Shown in pieces: positions 47,870-59,191 of a DNA stretch of 64,000 nucleotides. Each line of letters starts with the position of its first letter. Position 1 is the first letter of the stretch. The notes below the pieces were generated by a model. That model did no database searches. It had not been told where the DNA came from and saw only the letters and a list, made by a program, of their open reading frames with translations. Position numbers and translations under genes: made by a program. This DNA is from Isoetes taiwanensis (lineage: Eukaryota > Streptophyta > Lycopodiopsida > Isoetales > Isoetaceae): contig JAJEKV010000001.1 in the NCBI GenBank assembly GCA_021234155.1, positions 36,628,826 to 36,692,825 on the forward strand, given 5' to 3'.

Positions 47870-49235
47870 CAACTCATATATGGATGTGGACCTCCTAGCT
47901 TACACTCCACATGCAATGTTATCTGGATGCCCTGGACACATTCTGTCAGGCCACTGACATGTGCATCAAATCTCTTTAAGACTAAGGTGGTGAATATCTT
48001 ATCCTTATGTTAGCGAAGGACTCGCTCATTCACAAAGAGTAAAAAATGAAGGTGATACCCACTTACAAGTATTTGGGAGTGGAGGTTCCTTCTACCTTGT
48101 ATAGGGACACTTCCATCCCGTTATGAGTGATTGCAATCTGGAAAGCACTGCATGCTATGCAGAACGATAGTTACAAAGCAGAGTTGTATGACTGGGCCAT
48201 CAGTCACACTTATCTGAGGTCTTGATAGAGTATGTTCTTCTATACGGGTTGAAGTCTGAGGTCTAGTGGCATCCCTTGCTACCTGAAATGACTTAGAGCA
48301 GGTGCAGAAAGATTTCTTAGCACATGCATTGGGAGTGAAATCTGCGATCCCATATCAAATTATGCTGCAGGAAACAGGTTTCTTGCATTTTCAGATAGTA
48401 GCCCTTGATCGCCACATCATCTACTTTCAGAAGGTGGTCAATATGGATGATGCTTGTCGCCCCAACCTAGCTTACACCATGGCAATAGAGCCGCAATGTC
48501 TCAACACCTGCTGGACGGAAAATAAGGCTCAGTGGCTAGCTAGATGGAATGTGCAGGAGCTAGGAGCAAAGGTGCACACAAGTGCAAATAAAAGAGGATT
48601 GCCATAGCTTGAGGCGGTATCTTGACGCTTGCTTCCTCAGCAAGCTTTGCGATGTCAACGTCCTTGACTAGGTCAAGACAACACAGTACCAACACCACAA
48701 ACTCTACACTTGAATGGGGCCCACAATGCTACATGTGCACCTATTTGCCTATAGAAAAAGCACAGATTCATCGCCTCAATTTGTACATGCATATGGATTG
48801 GAGAGCTACGCCAAGACATGCTTTATTAGTGCTACCAAATGGAAGGAGTTGAGGATGAATATCACATTCTTCAGAGCTATCCAACGTATGATCACTTCCC
48901 CGCATGCTACGTTGAGTTAGTCAGGCCCAACCAACTGCTGCATGTGGTATTGAGCACGGCTTTAGTACAGTTGCGAGGATTATATCTTCTAGAGGTCATG
49001 GATATGCGGGCTCAGCTATGTCCGCGGACTATGTCTTAACATGTACCATCGTATTTCGTGATGTAGATTTGTACAATTTACCAGCACTCTTATTATTGCC
49101 ACAGTTTTTTCCTCAAAAATCCTTCAGCGCAGGGGTCTTTTAATGCGGGCAGTAATACATTTGATACGCTCCCTTTTTAGGTCCATTCTCCGTGGACAAT
49201 AAAAATTATTCAATTTAATTCAATTCAATTCATAT
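47870..49235 (+). mobile_element. LINE-B copy 3, C-terminal third and 3' UTR
   Basis: The longest LINE-B copy. It reads LDALDTFCQATDMCIKSL near 47925, then YKYLGVEVPSTLYRDTS (48065), the segment DFLAHALGVKSAIPYQIML (48311-48365) with ETGFLHFQIVALDRHI, and the zinc-segment relic with EDEYHILQSYPTYDHFPACY (48850-48910). These follow the order found downstream of the YADD box in a non-LTR element. It ends with AATTTAATTCAATTCAATTC near 49210-49230. Many stops are present. Confidence 0.75.
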
Positions 49236-50300
49236 ATTAAAAAAAGAAAGGGGGGGGTGTATGACAACACTTGGCGAATTAGCAAATGGCAATCCATACA
49301 CCATAAGCATAAGCTTATGTCATTTAGCAAGGCCCTGTACAACTCCTTGTTTTCAACTATGCTCAACTCCTTGCATTCAATTATGCTTAAATATGCATGT
49401 ATGGATGTCGCACAAATAAAATGATGGAATAAACAAAGTAACAGGATAAACATGAAAATAGTGGATGACAATATTGATATGCACGTGAAAAAGTGCAAAT
49501 TAATCATTAACATGCATTTATTCTGTTAAATTTGAGGCTTAGTAACACATTAAGCAAAAGGAATCTTGAAAAACCAAACTTCCAAACTTTCATATATGTA
49601 TTATAAAACCATCCGAAAATCGTACTTGTTCAACGCTTTAAACTCGGATCCCAGGTGTTTGCATGACAGGAAACCTCTCATACCCCTTTTTCTATGTGTA
49701 GCTCATTACACGAATAGCCAAGGCTTAGCGATACGCTCTTTATATGGTGATACGATGCCGGAATACCTTTGATAGGCCCAAAAAATACTTGACATGTGTT
49801 GCAAATCGGATAACCCTAAAAGAACCTAAGCTGAATTTTATATGTTCAGAACAAATCAAAATTTAAACAAGGTGCTGCGCACGGAGGGTTGCCCTCTATG
49901 GCCGGAGGTTAAGGTGGCGTAAATCATACTTGAAAGTTATGTGTTTACAATCAATCGAAATTGCTATTTTAAAACATTGATCATGGAGCATTGGAGTCAT
50001 TTTCATGTGTAAACTTCTAAGAGATGACAAAAATAAATCTAGCAAAATTAATATCTAATTCATTTGTTGAAATGTTAGCCATTATAAATAGCCATTCAAA
50101 TTTGAATGTATTACTTTGGCAATAGTGCAAAGTGAATGAATTTAATTATAGGAATTGAGAAATGTTGTCTCCTATCAAAAATAGCTGACAGTTCATCCCA
50201 GTCGACAGGGCAAGAAGAAAACCATTTGGCATGGCAGTTCTTTACACAGTTTCTAGCATATCTCAGCTGAAAAATCACATCTAGTCAATTCCAAGAAAAG
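49236..50300. other. No gene seen
   Basis: AT-rich. A G-run sits at 49250-49258. The motif GGTTGCCCTCTATGGCC at 49888 resembles those at 41466 and 58236. Nothing else is recognisable. Confidence 0.45.
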
Positions 50301-50311
50301 AACATTGCCAA

Positions 50312-52230
50312 TCATACATAGATATTTGTTTGTAGTTGATGCCTAACATCAGTTGGCAAGTCATATATAGATTGGTCTATCATGGTATGGTCTTCTATAG
50401 ACAAAGCAGATGATGACTTCCAGTCACTTAATTGCTTGAGAACTTCTTCCATCATCTGTTTCCTAGAGGGCAACCACAACAATTGAGAATGTCCAACAAG
50501 GGAAACCACCTTGTTGCAACACCATGGCTTTTCATTAAGAATTTCATTGACGCAGTCAAACAGCAACTTGGAGTTCTGTTTTCTACTCTTTGCGACTTCC
50601 GCGATAACAACCATAAATTGCTTTCCCTGTAGATGTTGAAACTATGTTTTCTATTCAAGTGGTTTTTTCAAATTGACTTGATCTTTCTGAACCATAGAAC
50701 CTTTGCTAGAAAGATCTAATGCTCCTCTCTTCCGTTTCAAAAATGATTTCACAACTGAAGTTTCCCCTTGCTTGGAGTGATCAGGCTTATTCTCTTTACC
50801 TATACTCTTGCCATCCTTTGGTACTGTCTGCAATTTTCCACATGCCATAAACGAGGCTCGATTAATTTAACAACTCACTTCAATAAACCAATCGTACAGG
50901 GCAAAAAACAGAGGTCTTGCAAACAAATCAGACACTGCACCCTCTGCAACGGACATGTTGCTAAAGCCTCCTTCACTAAGAAAATTAGTCAACAGATTGC
51001 TCGCATTGTCAAAAAGAGTCCATGTCCAACAATGGAAACCACCTTGTTGCAACACCATGGTTTTTCATTAACAATTTCATTGACACAGTCAAACAGCAAC
51101 TTGGAGTTCTGTTTTGCTGCTCTTTGCAACTTCCACGATAGCAACCATAAATTGCTTTCCCTGCAGATGTTGGTCCTTTTCAAAATCAAAGGGTCGATTG
51201 GCAAGTCCTCTGAGTACCACTCTACATTACCTCCAAAGGAACAAGCCCTTGAAAATATCTCTTCTACAAGACTTTCATCTTCATCACGAGATTATTCTGA
51301 AAACTTCTCATCTATACCAACCGATTAATCGGGTCTAGATGCCGCATTCTAGTGATATCAATGATAACATCCATGATTTGCTCAGTTTGAATGGATCCAA
51401 ATGGAGTTGCTTTTGTGGGAATGTCCTCCATTTGCATAGATAAAATATCTTGTAAGCAGGTACTGGGAAAATCATCTGTAAACACAGAAATTCAAATCAC
51501 TCATACACAGAGTCACAATGAAACAATGCATCTAATATTGATCATGATCAAGGTGTGATAAATGTAAATCAACTAACGATCAGCTAGACAACATGAAATA
51601 TGCTTGCACAACACTTAATTTAACCATGGAAGAAATGAAGCACTCACCTTGGTCGTCCATAATTTCTAATGACTCATTTGAATCGTCTTCAAACGTGGTT
51701 CCAAAACAGACACTGGGCTAGGCTGCCCTTCTTCTTTACGATGGAAGCTGAGCCTGAGATTCGTGTTAGTTTTTGAGAATTTGATTTTCTCATAATCCCA
51801 TGTATCAAAAGGCTGAAAAAGGGAAGATTACATTTAGCAAGCTACAACATGGGTGGTATAGAAAGTTGTGCACACCTGAGGCTGATCAGAACTTAAACTT
51901 ATATCATCTGTAGAAGGCTGATTCTCTGGGTCTTCTATATCTGATCCTCTACATATAAAAGACATGAAATTTTCCTGCAGATCCTCATCGCAGCATGATG
52001 TGTCCTTGTAAAGACATGAATCTTTGGCCTTTTCCCCAATATCATCATTCACAGAATTCTGCCTTGCAGCACAATTGTCCAAGTTATTTGGAGTGTCCAA
52101 TATGGCAATCTGGAGCTTTGATAAGTCTCTTAATTTGATGGTCTCTCCATGCTTCTCAGAAAAGAATTCAATAGCTAATCCATCAAAAGGATCCAGCTCT
52201 CATTTCCTCAATTTACAACACACATTGGCC
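50312..52230 (-). pseudogene. DUF4378-domain protein, C-terminal part, broken
   Basis: Minus-strand exon-like pieces match the C-terminal DUF4378 domain of plant TRM/LONGIFOLIA-like proteins. 51150-51330 reads EEIFSRACSFGGNVEWYSED then LPIDPLILKR; the following exon contains [20 protein letters not shown], the domain hallmark; and the last exon continues to a stop at 50312. That hallmark exon occurs twice (about 50500-50640 and 51030-51180). An upstream piece at about 51345-51480 reads CLQDILSMQMEDIPTKATPF. In plants such proteins are mostly microtubule-associated shape regulators, so that is the inferred ancestral role. Frame conflicts and the duplicated exon indicate a pseudogene or badly rearranged gene. 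Confidence 0.65.
51020..51185 (-). repeat. Second copy of the DUF4378 hallmark exon
   Basis: This stretch is over 90 percent similar by eye to 50485-50640, in the same orientation about 540 bases away. It includes the acceptor side (CTGCAG before the exon) and the start of the next intron-like sequence. Confidence 0.82.
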
Positions 52231-52234
52231 TGTT

Positions 52235-52672
52235 GAACATCTACTTTTTGGACCCCCGTATTTGGAGTCCGGGATCCGGTCTTGCTGGACAGATTTGACT
52301 CGGTCGTTCCGGACTCCCGTGATCAGCCACGCCATGCCCATCAGAACGCGATGGGAGCCATCAACCCGGCCATGCCATTCCCGCATGCACCCGATGCCAT
52401 TCGGGCATGCATCTGAACTGCGCGGTTCAACCACGCATGAGCAAACCAGGGTCTGCTGCTCGTACCTCATTCTCACAAGTCCTGCAGGTCCGTGGTACCT
52501 GCGGGCAGGTGCATTCAAGAGGGAACGACTTTTGAACGGACGTGAGGTGGTATTTCCGGGCAAGCGGGAACGGAATTGGCAATGGTTGGATTCGTGGCCA
52601 ATTTCCTCTGAATTTTTGATGCTCCTTTCATTCCGACCCATTGAAGCGCCAGTGATTTGAGCAGCAGCAGCC
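52235..52672. other. GC-rich 5' flank of the following gene
   Basis: Unusually GC-rich for this window (TCCGGGATCCGG, CATGCCATTCCC-type repeats). It may be the 5' UTR or promoter of the zinc-finger gene, or a transposon terminal region. No reliable coding frame. Confidence 0.4.
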
Positions 52673-53718
52673 ATGGAGGCAGAGGAGGACGACCCCGAGT
52701 TGGACCAGGTGAGTTATTGTGATAGAGCAGCAAGATTGATAGAGCAGGCTCCCATTCGTGGGAGCATTTTTTAGAGTCTTTAGGTATGTTTTTGCATTTG
52801 TGATTTCCAGAAGCTTTTGATGCTCCCAGTTCAAGATCCCGTCCCTGGTCCGTTTTCTAGTTTGCAATTGCAATGGGAGATCGAGCATCATTCCTGTGTA
52901 GCGAAATCCACCACTCCACACCAATCTGTTCCTGTTCATGTATGCTATATCCCCACAAACAGGGTTGAGGATTTCGTGGAAGGGGAGCAGAATTTGCCAG
53001 GATGCAATACCACATTCCGGAAGCGTGGATCTCGGGGGAGAAAAGAGGGATCAGCCAAGAAGAAAGTTGACCAGCACGCACACTTGAAATTAACCAAGTA
53101 AGCCATTTCTTGTCTGATTGTCTGCTTTGGTTTGATTGTTTGAGATACACAAGTTAAGTTTGTTAGTAAAGAAATCAGTTTCAATTAGTTTGGCCCTACT
53201 TTTCCTTGCTTATTGTTAATAATTAAAGTAGTCTTCTTCTTCTTTGTAGCTACTGGTGCAGCTATGGCCCTGAGGATTATCGTGAGCGCACTCGTGATAT
53301 CAAAGATAAAACATCCCGAGCTGCAATAGCTGAAGCTAAGAGGAAGGATCCTTCCTACTCAAAGAGGTATAGAGGACCGAGTATTAAACGAGGTTGCAGG
53401 TGCCATTTTCAGGTCAAACAATTGTATTTGAAGCCCGAGATATGTAAGATTACATTCTATGAGATGAGACATATTGATAGTAAAGGCATGGTCTGCCATG
53501 GAATGGAGGATCCCCAATGCTTTAGAACAAGGCATGATGTAGCTCCATGGTTATCAAAGGGTAAGAAGACTTGGGCATACCAACAGTTGATCCATAACCA
53601 CACTCCCCAGGAAGTCTATCGTCAACACCAGGAGCAATGGTCCTTAAAGCATAAGATGCATCCCAATGCTCCAAAAAATAGAGATGAATTCCTGGCTCTA
53701 ACAAAAGGGCAAGTGTAA
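52673..53718 (+). CDS. FAR1/MULE-type zinc-finger N-terminal protein, possibly truncated
   Basis: Three exons with consistent phases: 52673-52708 (MEAEEDDPELDQ), 52811-53097 and 53250-53718, joined at GTGAGT and GTAAGC donors; 263 aa to the stop. The third exon has YWCSYGPEDYRE, then KRGCRCHFQVKQLYLKP and MRHIDSKGMVCHGMED. This Cys/His arrangement is that of the WRKY-GCM1/FLYWCH-like domain at the N-terminus of Mutator-like transposases and their domesticated FAR1 relatives. A GTGTAA donor-like site at 53713 just before the stop means the frame could have continued into lost exons holding the transposase core. The protein would bind DNA in the nucleus, by family inference. No transposase core is seen downstream. 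Confidence 0.55.
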
Positions 53719-54800
53719 ATAAACTAATTCTTCTTTCCACACACCAAAAGGGACAAAACAATAAACAATATAGAAATGTTGAACTATCCTTATTGAAAAG
53801 ACAATAATAGTCATCAATAACAGAGCTTCAACTTTGTCCAAAGTCAAACAACAAAAAAACCAAAGAAGCCCAAGCGTTGAAAGCTCAAATTTTTGAGTTT
53901 CTTTAAGTGTTTCTCCATTCTTGGAATGGGCCATACCTGAAAATTTAAGATACACAAACGGATATGCAAATGCAAAATGTAGTTCATACCCTTTTATCTT
54001 TCTGTGCTAGATCTAAAACCTGCAAAAACAATCTGCTACATAAATTTCCCCTCCATTGCAACGCTACACAGTGAAATATACTGAAATATACTGGTAAAGC
54101 CATGCCATGCTTACTTGAAAGCCTATTCAAACTCAAGAAAAGGGCAAATAAGACACAAAATTAACTGTCCTTTTTGGTCACCGGATACACTATTTAGGCT
54201 AGATACACTATTTAGGCTAGAAAAGTATGCACTTGTCACAAGTTCTCGAGAATTTCAGATGCACATAGAGAAGGGGGGGGACCAGGGGACAAAAAGGATC
54301 TTGCATATTTTAGGCTGTTTCAACCTTTTTTCCCCTTGCCGTGTCTAAGGGGCTTTAAATCCATTGTGCTTTCTAGCCGCACCGTCTTTTTTAGAAAATG
54401 AATTGGCCCATATCTATACATATTTTTATCTGCTGTGCTTTCTTAGGATTCCTCTGACACCGCTGATAATTCTGGCCTCAATCTTTACTATACACATCAC
54501 GCTTACCTTTTAAAAGAAAAAACCTATCATGTCTTTGCAAACTACGAGTTGGTGTTAAATCTACTCTTGGTGTTAAATCTACTCTTTTTGTTATTGTTGA
54601 CTTGGGCCTAGATACTCGAATCATATCCAAAAGACTGTCCTCTTTAAGAAATGGTATCCTGCAATCCCAAGCAATAATCTGCCTTCGTAAGTCTCAAAAG
54701 AGATAAAACAAGGGGAATATTTCTTGATTGAAGCTCATGAGCCTTTTTAGATTTTTGTCCTCCAACATCCTCATCCGCAAGCAGATAGCTCTGTTTCAGA
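53719..54800. other. No gene seen
   Basis: AT-rich. Short direct repeats occur near 54190-54215 (ATACACTATTTAGGCTAG twice) and near 54550-54580 (GGTGTTAAATCTACTCTT twice). Nothing recognisable. Confidence 0.45.
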
Positions 54801-54802
54801 CA

Positions 54803-55330
54803 TTAAAATTTATTCACATCCAAGAAAGAATATTGTATGTAACATATAATGCATCGTTTTCTTTCGACGCCAGAGGTGACTCGACCACCATATCTTTTGA
54901 TAAGATCTTCTGCCTCTTCCCTCTCACGGCTGGAAAAGTAGAATACAGTGTCATGCCTTGAACATTCACGATCCCCATATATTACAAGCATTCAGCATTA
55001 AAGCTTCATTCTAGTTAATATGTAAGTACCTATCAAGTGTCCCACTAATGATTTAATGTCAATCCCGCCAAACAGTTTATCTCGCCCTCTGGGATTTCCT
55101 ATAGATGAGGTAAATATATTGTAAGCCACATTCATTTTCCAGAATTCTCATAAAACTTACATACTAACCTTCTCTCCTTTGTGTGGAGGAGTTGTTTGAG
55201 GCGCACCATAGAAACCATGCCCGCCTTTAACAAATCCTCCACGTCCTCGGCAATAGAAGGTTTTTTCTTGATCGGGCTTTATGGATGCTGATCCTCTACC
55301 CCTTCCCTTTCCTAAATTTTAAAATGAGGA
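54803..55330 (-). pseudogene. RFC1 fragment with part of the BRCT domain
   Basis: Minus-strand pieces are typical of the large subunit of replication factor C. About 55190-55315 reads GKGRGRGSASIKPD then GGHGFYGAPQTTPPHKGE; about 55030-55100 reads EIPEGEINCLAGLT; 54803-54950 reads SSREREEAEDLIKRYGGRV. These are three consecutive exons around the BRCT domain, which in RFC1 binds 5'-phosphorylated DNA during clamp loading. Stops after LAGLTLNH and the lack of the AAA+ part mark it as a fragment. An intron donor GTACTTACAT-like sequence remains. Confidence 0.7.
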
Positions 55331-55474
55331 ACTCAAAACATAGTAAATACCAACCTGTCTGCAAGGCGAGAACCCTTTCCCAAGTGTGAACCAATGTTAT
55401 CTAAATGAAACAGTAAAATTCCTAAGATCCAGATAGAAAAAAACGGATATATAACTTAATGCAAGTGCACTTTC

Positions 55475-55600
55475 GTGATACCTATGTCATCCGGGTGCGA
55501 AAAGTCTGCGGCTATCTTCTCATATTTTGCCTTCAAATGTACCTCTATCTCGGGGACAAGAACCATAAGATAACCAAGATCTTGCCCCGCCACGAGCTAA
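55475..55600 (-). pseudogene. Unidentified exon-like piece
   Basis: On the minus strand it reads LVAGQDLGYLMVLVPEIEVH then LKAKYEKIAADFSHPDDI up to a GTATCACG donor-like site. It lies upstream of the RFC1 fragment in the same orientation, but I cannot match it to RFC1. Confidence 0.35.
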
Positions 55601-58300
55601 TGCATAACGGTAATTAGAAAGTCTTACACCATTGTAATACTCATAAGACATGGAAAATGAATAATGCCAAAGACACCCGGTTCCTTAGAATTTCCTTGTT
55701 AGAAGTAGTCAATATAGGGACGATGCTTGCCTCTGCAAATGGGGCTCTTGTCAAATGAGTCTCATTTCAGCCATGCCGGTGTTATTCCTAGAAAGCGATT
55801 AACAAAGCCACCGACCCCAATTTCCATTACACCATAGCCGTTGTTCCCACCGACATAGTCTTTGCATTTGCATGCACCAAAGATTGAAACATGTGGAGCA
55901 TGCCGCTAGGTAATCATTGGGGTTTTCTTGCTAGTGCTGCTATGGATTTAAAATGTGATTGTTTAAAGAGGACCGAGGATGCGTGCACTGTTCATCGCAA
56001 TCCGGCCTTAATGGTGCGGGGCAAAAATTTTACCGCCATCCCTCAATAACCGCAATGAAAATGAATGCACAGCTTAGTACTTCTAGTTAATCCTAAATAA
56101 AACCTCATAAAACCTCAATCTATAGCCCAAAATCAATCTTGTCGACCCATACAAAAGAAAATTGCAAGGCTTCATAGCCAGCCTTCATTGCCAAGATGGA
56201 GCATTCCTTTGGCGGAATGAGAATCTAGAAGGCACAAGGGAGCAAAGCTTGGCTAGACTTCTCCATCTCATCAAATACATAAGCATCATTTTACAAGAAT
56301 TTAAAACATGCACCATTGTACAAGAAAGTCCATGTATATTAGATATATATGAGATCATAAAAAGAAAAGCAAAGATAACGAATTGATCTCGCTCCCCGGG
56401 TATACGATGGCGATGAAACAAATGTAATAATGAAGAAACAACAAATGCATTTTCTCATTAGATGCAAAATTGGATGAAATTCAAGCTAACCTGCGCAGAT
56501 TAGAACATCCATTCAGTTAACATCTTTGTCATGCTTGTTATGGCCCTCGTAAGGAATCCAAAAGTAAAAATATTGATAAACATGACATATAAATGAGAAA
56601 GCCCGACAATCTTGCAGAGTTCTAAATTATGGGTTATGCTCCTAAGAAGGTTCTAGAGGATTCTACAAAGAAAACATACCCTTACTTGCATCCATCTTGC
56701 CAAGAATTGGATCTAAGCAACTTGAAGCAGATGCGGTTGATGTCGATCACACGATCACACGGGATCCACCAATAAATCTCCAAAATGTTCCTGGCTGTGA
56801 TCCTCCGTAAGACAAATTGCGAGGTATTGAAGATGTTGTATTTGTTTGTCTTGGATGTTGTGGAGCCATAACTACACATTTATGCAACCACGCCCACCGG
56901 GCCCAAAGCCTTCAAAGAAGATGGAACATGGACCAACGGAAGAACATTCAAAGAACGGTGCGCTTTGAAAAATGCCACAAATGGTCTTCCTCCAGATTTA
57001 GAAGGAGAGCTTGTCGACTTTCTTCGTTATGGTGATCCTCTTCATCATGGCCGCAATTTTCGTTTCCATGCCGATTTTTCGCTAATTGGGAATCTTTATT
57101 GTTATTTGTCAAGTCCAAGTCCCGGGATCCTCCCTTGTCATACCACTTTTGCATTGGCGCCTTCTTCTCATGAGATATCCGGGCTTTTTTTGGAAAAAAT
57201 TTGTTAAATGGATCCCCACCTATAAATGTCCGCCAACTTCAAAGATGTAGATGTAACCCCTCGTGAGCTAGTTTTTTCTAATGCACCAGCATTGAAACAT
57301 GTGGAGCATGCTGCTAGGTAATCATTGGGGTTATCTTGCTAGTGTTTGCTATTTTATGACTTTTCTTTGTATGATTCAAAATGTGATTGTTTAAAGAAGA
57401 CCGATTTGCAGGACACATTTATCTCATGGAAGGATCTTTGAGTAGGATGCTTTAGGAAACAATTCAAGAAAATGAATGCACGTTAGTACTTCTAGTTTAG
57501 CACAAAGAATTGAATGTGAGATGCAAAAGAACATCACTAACCTCAGAACTTCGGCCGCAATTCGTGCATATCCGGGTAGCATATGCAAACGGGACCGCAA
57601 ATCCACGGATGCAAAGGAAGAAAGTTTGGTGGGCAGCCGAACCGCGGAACAGGCAATTGGAATTAAGAATTCCTCCATTTGTTTTCGTTGGTTCTTTGCC
57701 CTTAAATTTTCGCATGGCATGGAACGGTGTTCTAAAGCGGTGAATAAAAATGCGGGAATGGAACCGAAAAAGCGAGCATCAAAGATAAGAATGCCTTGCC
57801 ATGCCGCTCAAATCGTGGGCAAATAAACAAAATCGTGGAGTTGTTCGGATGGCATCAAAGCAACAAAGAAATCTACGGATTGACCGTAATAGCAAGCAAC
57901 TCTTGCCTGTTAGAGAAAAAAATCGTAGCCTTGCTCATTTTCGTAAGACCGCTCTTGCAATTTGTGCCGCCATATTCATCAAAACCGAGCTTCCGGCCCC
58001 GCCTCCCGGTTAACAGGGAACATCCGAAATTGTAAGGCGTGTGTCCGCATCTAGCTATCTAGCTATGACAAAGGTGCGGTTATCCGATTTCCAATAACCG
58101 CCCCAAGAACACTCGCATGATTTACCACCACCGGCGACCGCGCGATTACCTCCAACATCGGGTTTTTTTAGTCACCAAAGATATCCTAGGGATATTTTAG
58201 GATATACTTAGGATATGCCAAAATCCCACATAAACAAGGGTTTGCCCCCCTAGGGGCAACCCAAAATGCGCTTTTTAGTATTTCACATAAAATATAACGT
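55601..58300. other. Unassigned region with a local duplication
   Basis: No credible gene. A segment starting GAAACATGTGGAGCATGC occurs near 55886 and again near 57293, with similarity of about 200 bases including AATGTGATTGTTTAAAGA. From 57540 to 58150 the sequence is richer in CpG than its neighbours. A palindromic GGGTTTGCCCCCCTAGGGG lies at 58236. Confidence 0.45.
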
Positions 58301-58404
58301 GCAATGTTTCATGTATATGAAAATAAGACATATAATTTTGTTATTTATCTTCATGTTGCAACACCGAAAGGGTACAAAAACTATTTACTAGTTCAAATGG
58401 TATT

Positions 58405-58475
58405 TTTTGTTTGTGTTTGTTTTTGTGTGTGTGTGTGTGTGATTTTTTTTTTCTTTTTTTTTTTGGGGGGGTATA
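58405..58475. repeat. Simple repeats downstream of the collagen-like gene
   Basis: A GT microsatellite (about 58420-58441) is followed by T-runs and a G-run. It lies about 100 bases beyond the stop codon of the minus-strand gene. Confidence 0.9.
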
Positions 58476-58573
58476 CTCGTGGACAATCTCTTAATCCAAT
58501 AAAACATTGCCATTATACAAAGACACAAGTAGTTAAATCACAAACTTTCTCATTGACCAAAATAAAGGTAGAC

Positions 58574-59191
58574 TTATGTGTCTACACATTCTTGTATGTC
58601 TAGATCAATGATACATTTGTTAGCAATCGGAAGAAGTTGACTAAACCAAATATTTTCTTGCCCCACTGACAACCAAGGACAAATGCATTCATATCCAACC
58701 ATGTTCCGAATTGTAGAACAACACTTAGTTGATAGCCCGTCATTTAAGCCTTTGCCACAAGCCTTTGCCAAACGTCGAATGTCACAATTTCCACGAGAAT
58801 ACCAAGGAGGTCCTGCTTCTCCTGGTGGCCCTGGAGGCCCTGGAGGCCCGGGTGGGCCAGGAGAGTATATAGGCTTCCCATTAGGTCCTAGAAGCCCAGG
58901 GCCTCCTGCCCCCCCAGGACCTCCTGGCCCCCCAGGACCTCCTCTATGCCCAATGCTCCCTTGACCTCCAGAACCTCCAGCACCACCGGGTCCTCCTGGC
59001 TCACCTGGTAGTCCAGGGCCACCCATGCCTCCTGGACCACCTGGACCTCCAGGTTTATATTTTATGGTTGAATCATCTGGTGGAGAATCTGCTAAAGGCA
59101 CATTGGGGTATTGATGGACTTCAATGCTTTCAGAAACTCTAAGGGATAAAGATAGGAGTATGAAGAAAACTATCAGAAGAGAAGACGCCAT
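58574..59191 (-). CDS. Secreted collagen-like protein with C-terminal 8-cysteine (nsLTP-type) domain
   Basis: Intact single-exon gene of 205 aa, starting at the ATG at 59189-59191 (MASSLLIVFFILLSLSLRVS), which gives a clear signal peptide. An extension to a TTG at 59221 is unlikely. Mature residues about 48-107 form 20 uninterrupted Gly-X-Y triplets (GGP, GLP, GEP, GHR, GPN), then IYSP, then six more (GPP x4, GEA, GPP; about 112-129). The C-terminal domain has eight cysteines spaced C-X8-C-X11-CC-X10-CXC-X21-C-X8-C, the pattern of plant non-specific lipid-transfer/prolamin proteins; the middle residue of CXC is Ile, as in type 2. A trimer-forming or extended stalk presenting lipid-binding heads in the wall is inference. 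No stop or frameshift is seen. Confidence 0.88.
   Translation of the reverse strand: MASSLLIVFFILLSLSLRVSESIEVHQYPNVPLADSPPDDSTIKYKPGGPGGPGGMGGPGLPGEPGGPGGAGGSGGQGSIGHRGGPGGPGGPGGAGGPGLLGPNGKPIYSPGPPGPPGPPGPPGEAGPPWYSRGNCDIRRLAKACGKGLNDGLSTKCCSTIRNMVGYECICPWLSVGQENIWFSQLLPIANKCIIDLDIQECVDT

Noticed and set aside
57800-58013. Possible histone H3 relic (AAATCTACGG and a following AAGCAACT)
   Set aside because: Only short words agree; the rest of the histone sequence, including its helices, cannot be read.
58683-58964. Plus-strand open frame rich in Pro and Gly opposite the collagen-like gene
   Set aside because: It is the antisense shadow of Gly-X-Y codons, has no signal peptide, and ends where the repeat ends.
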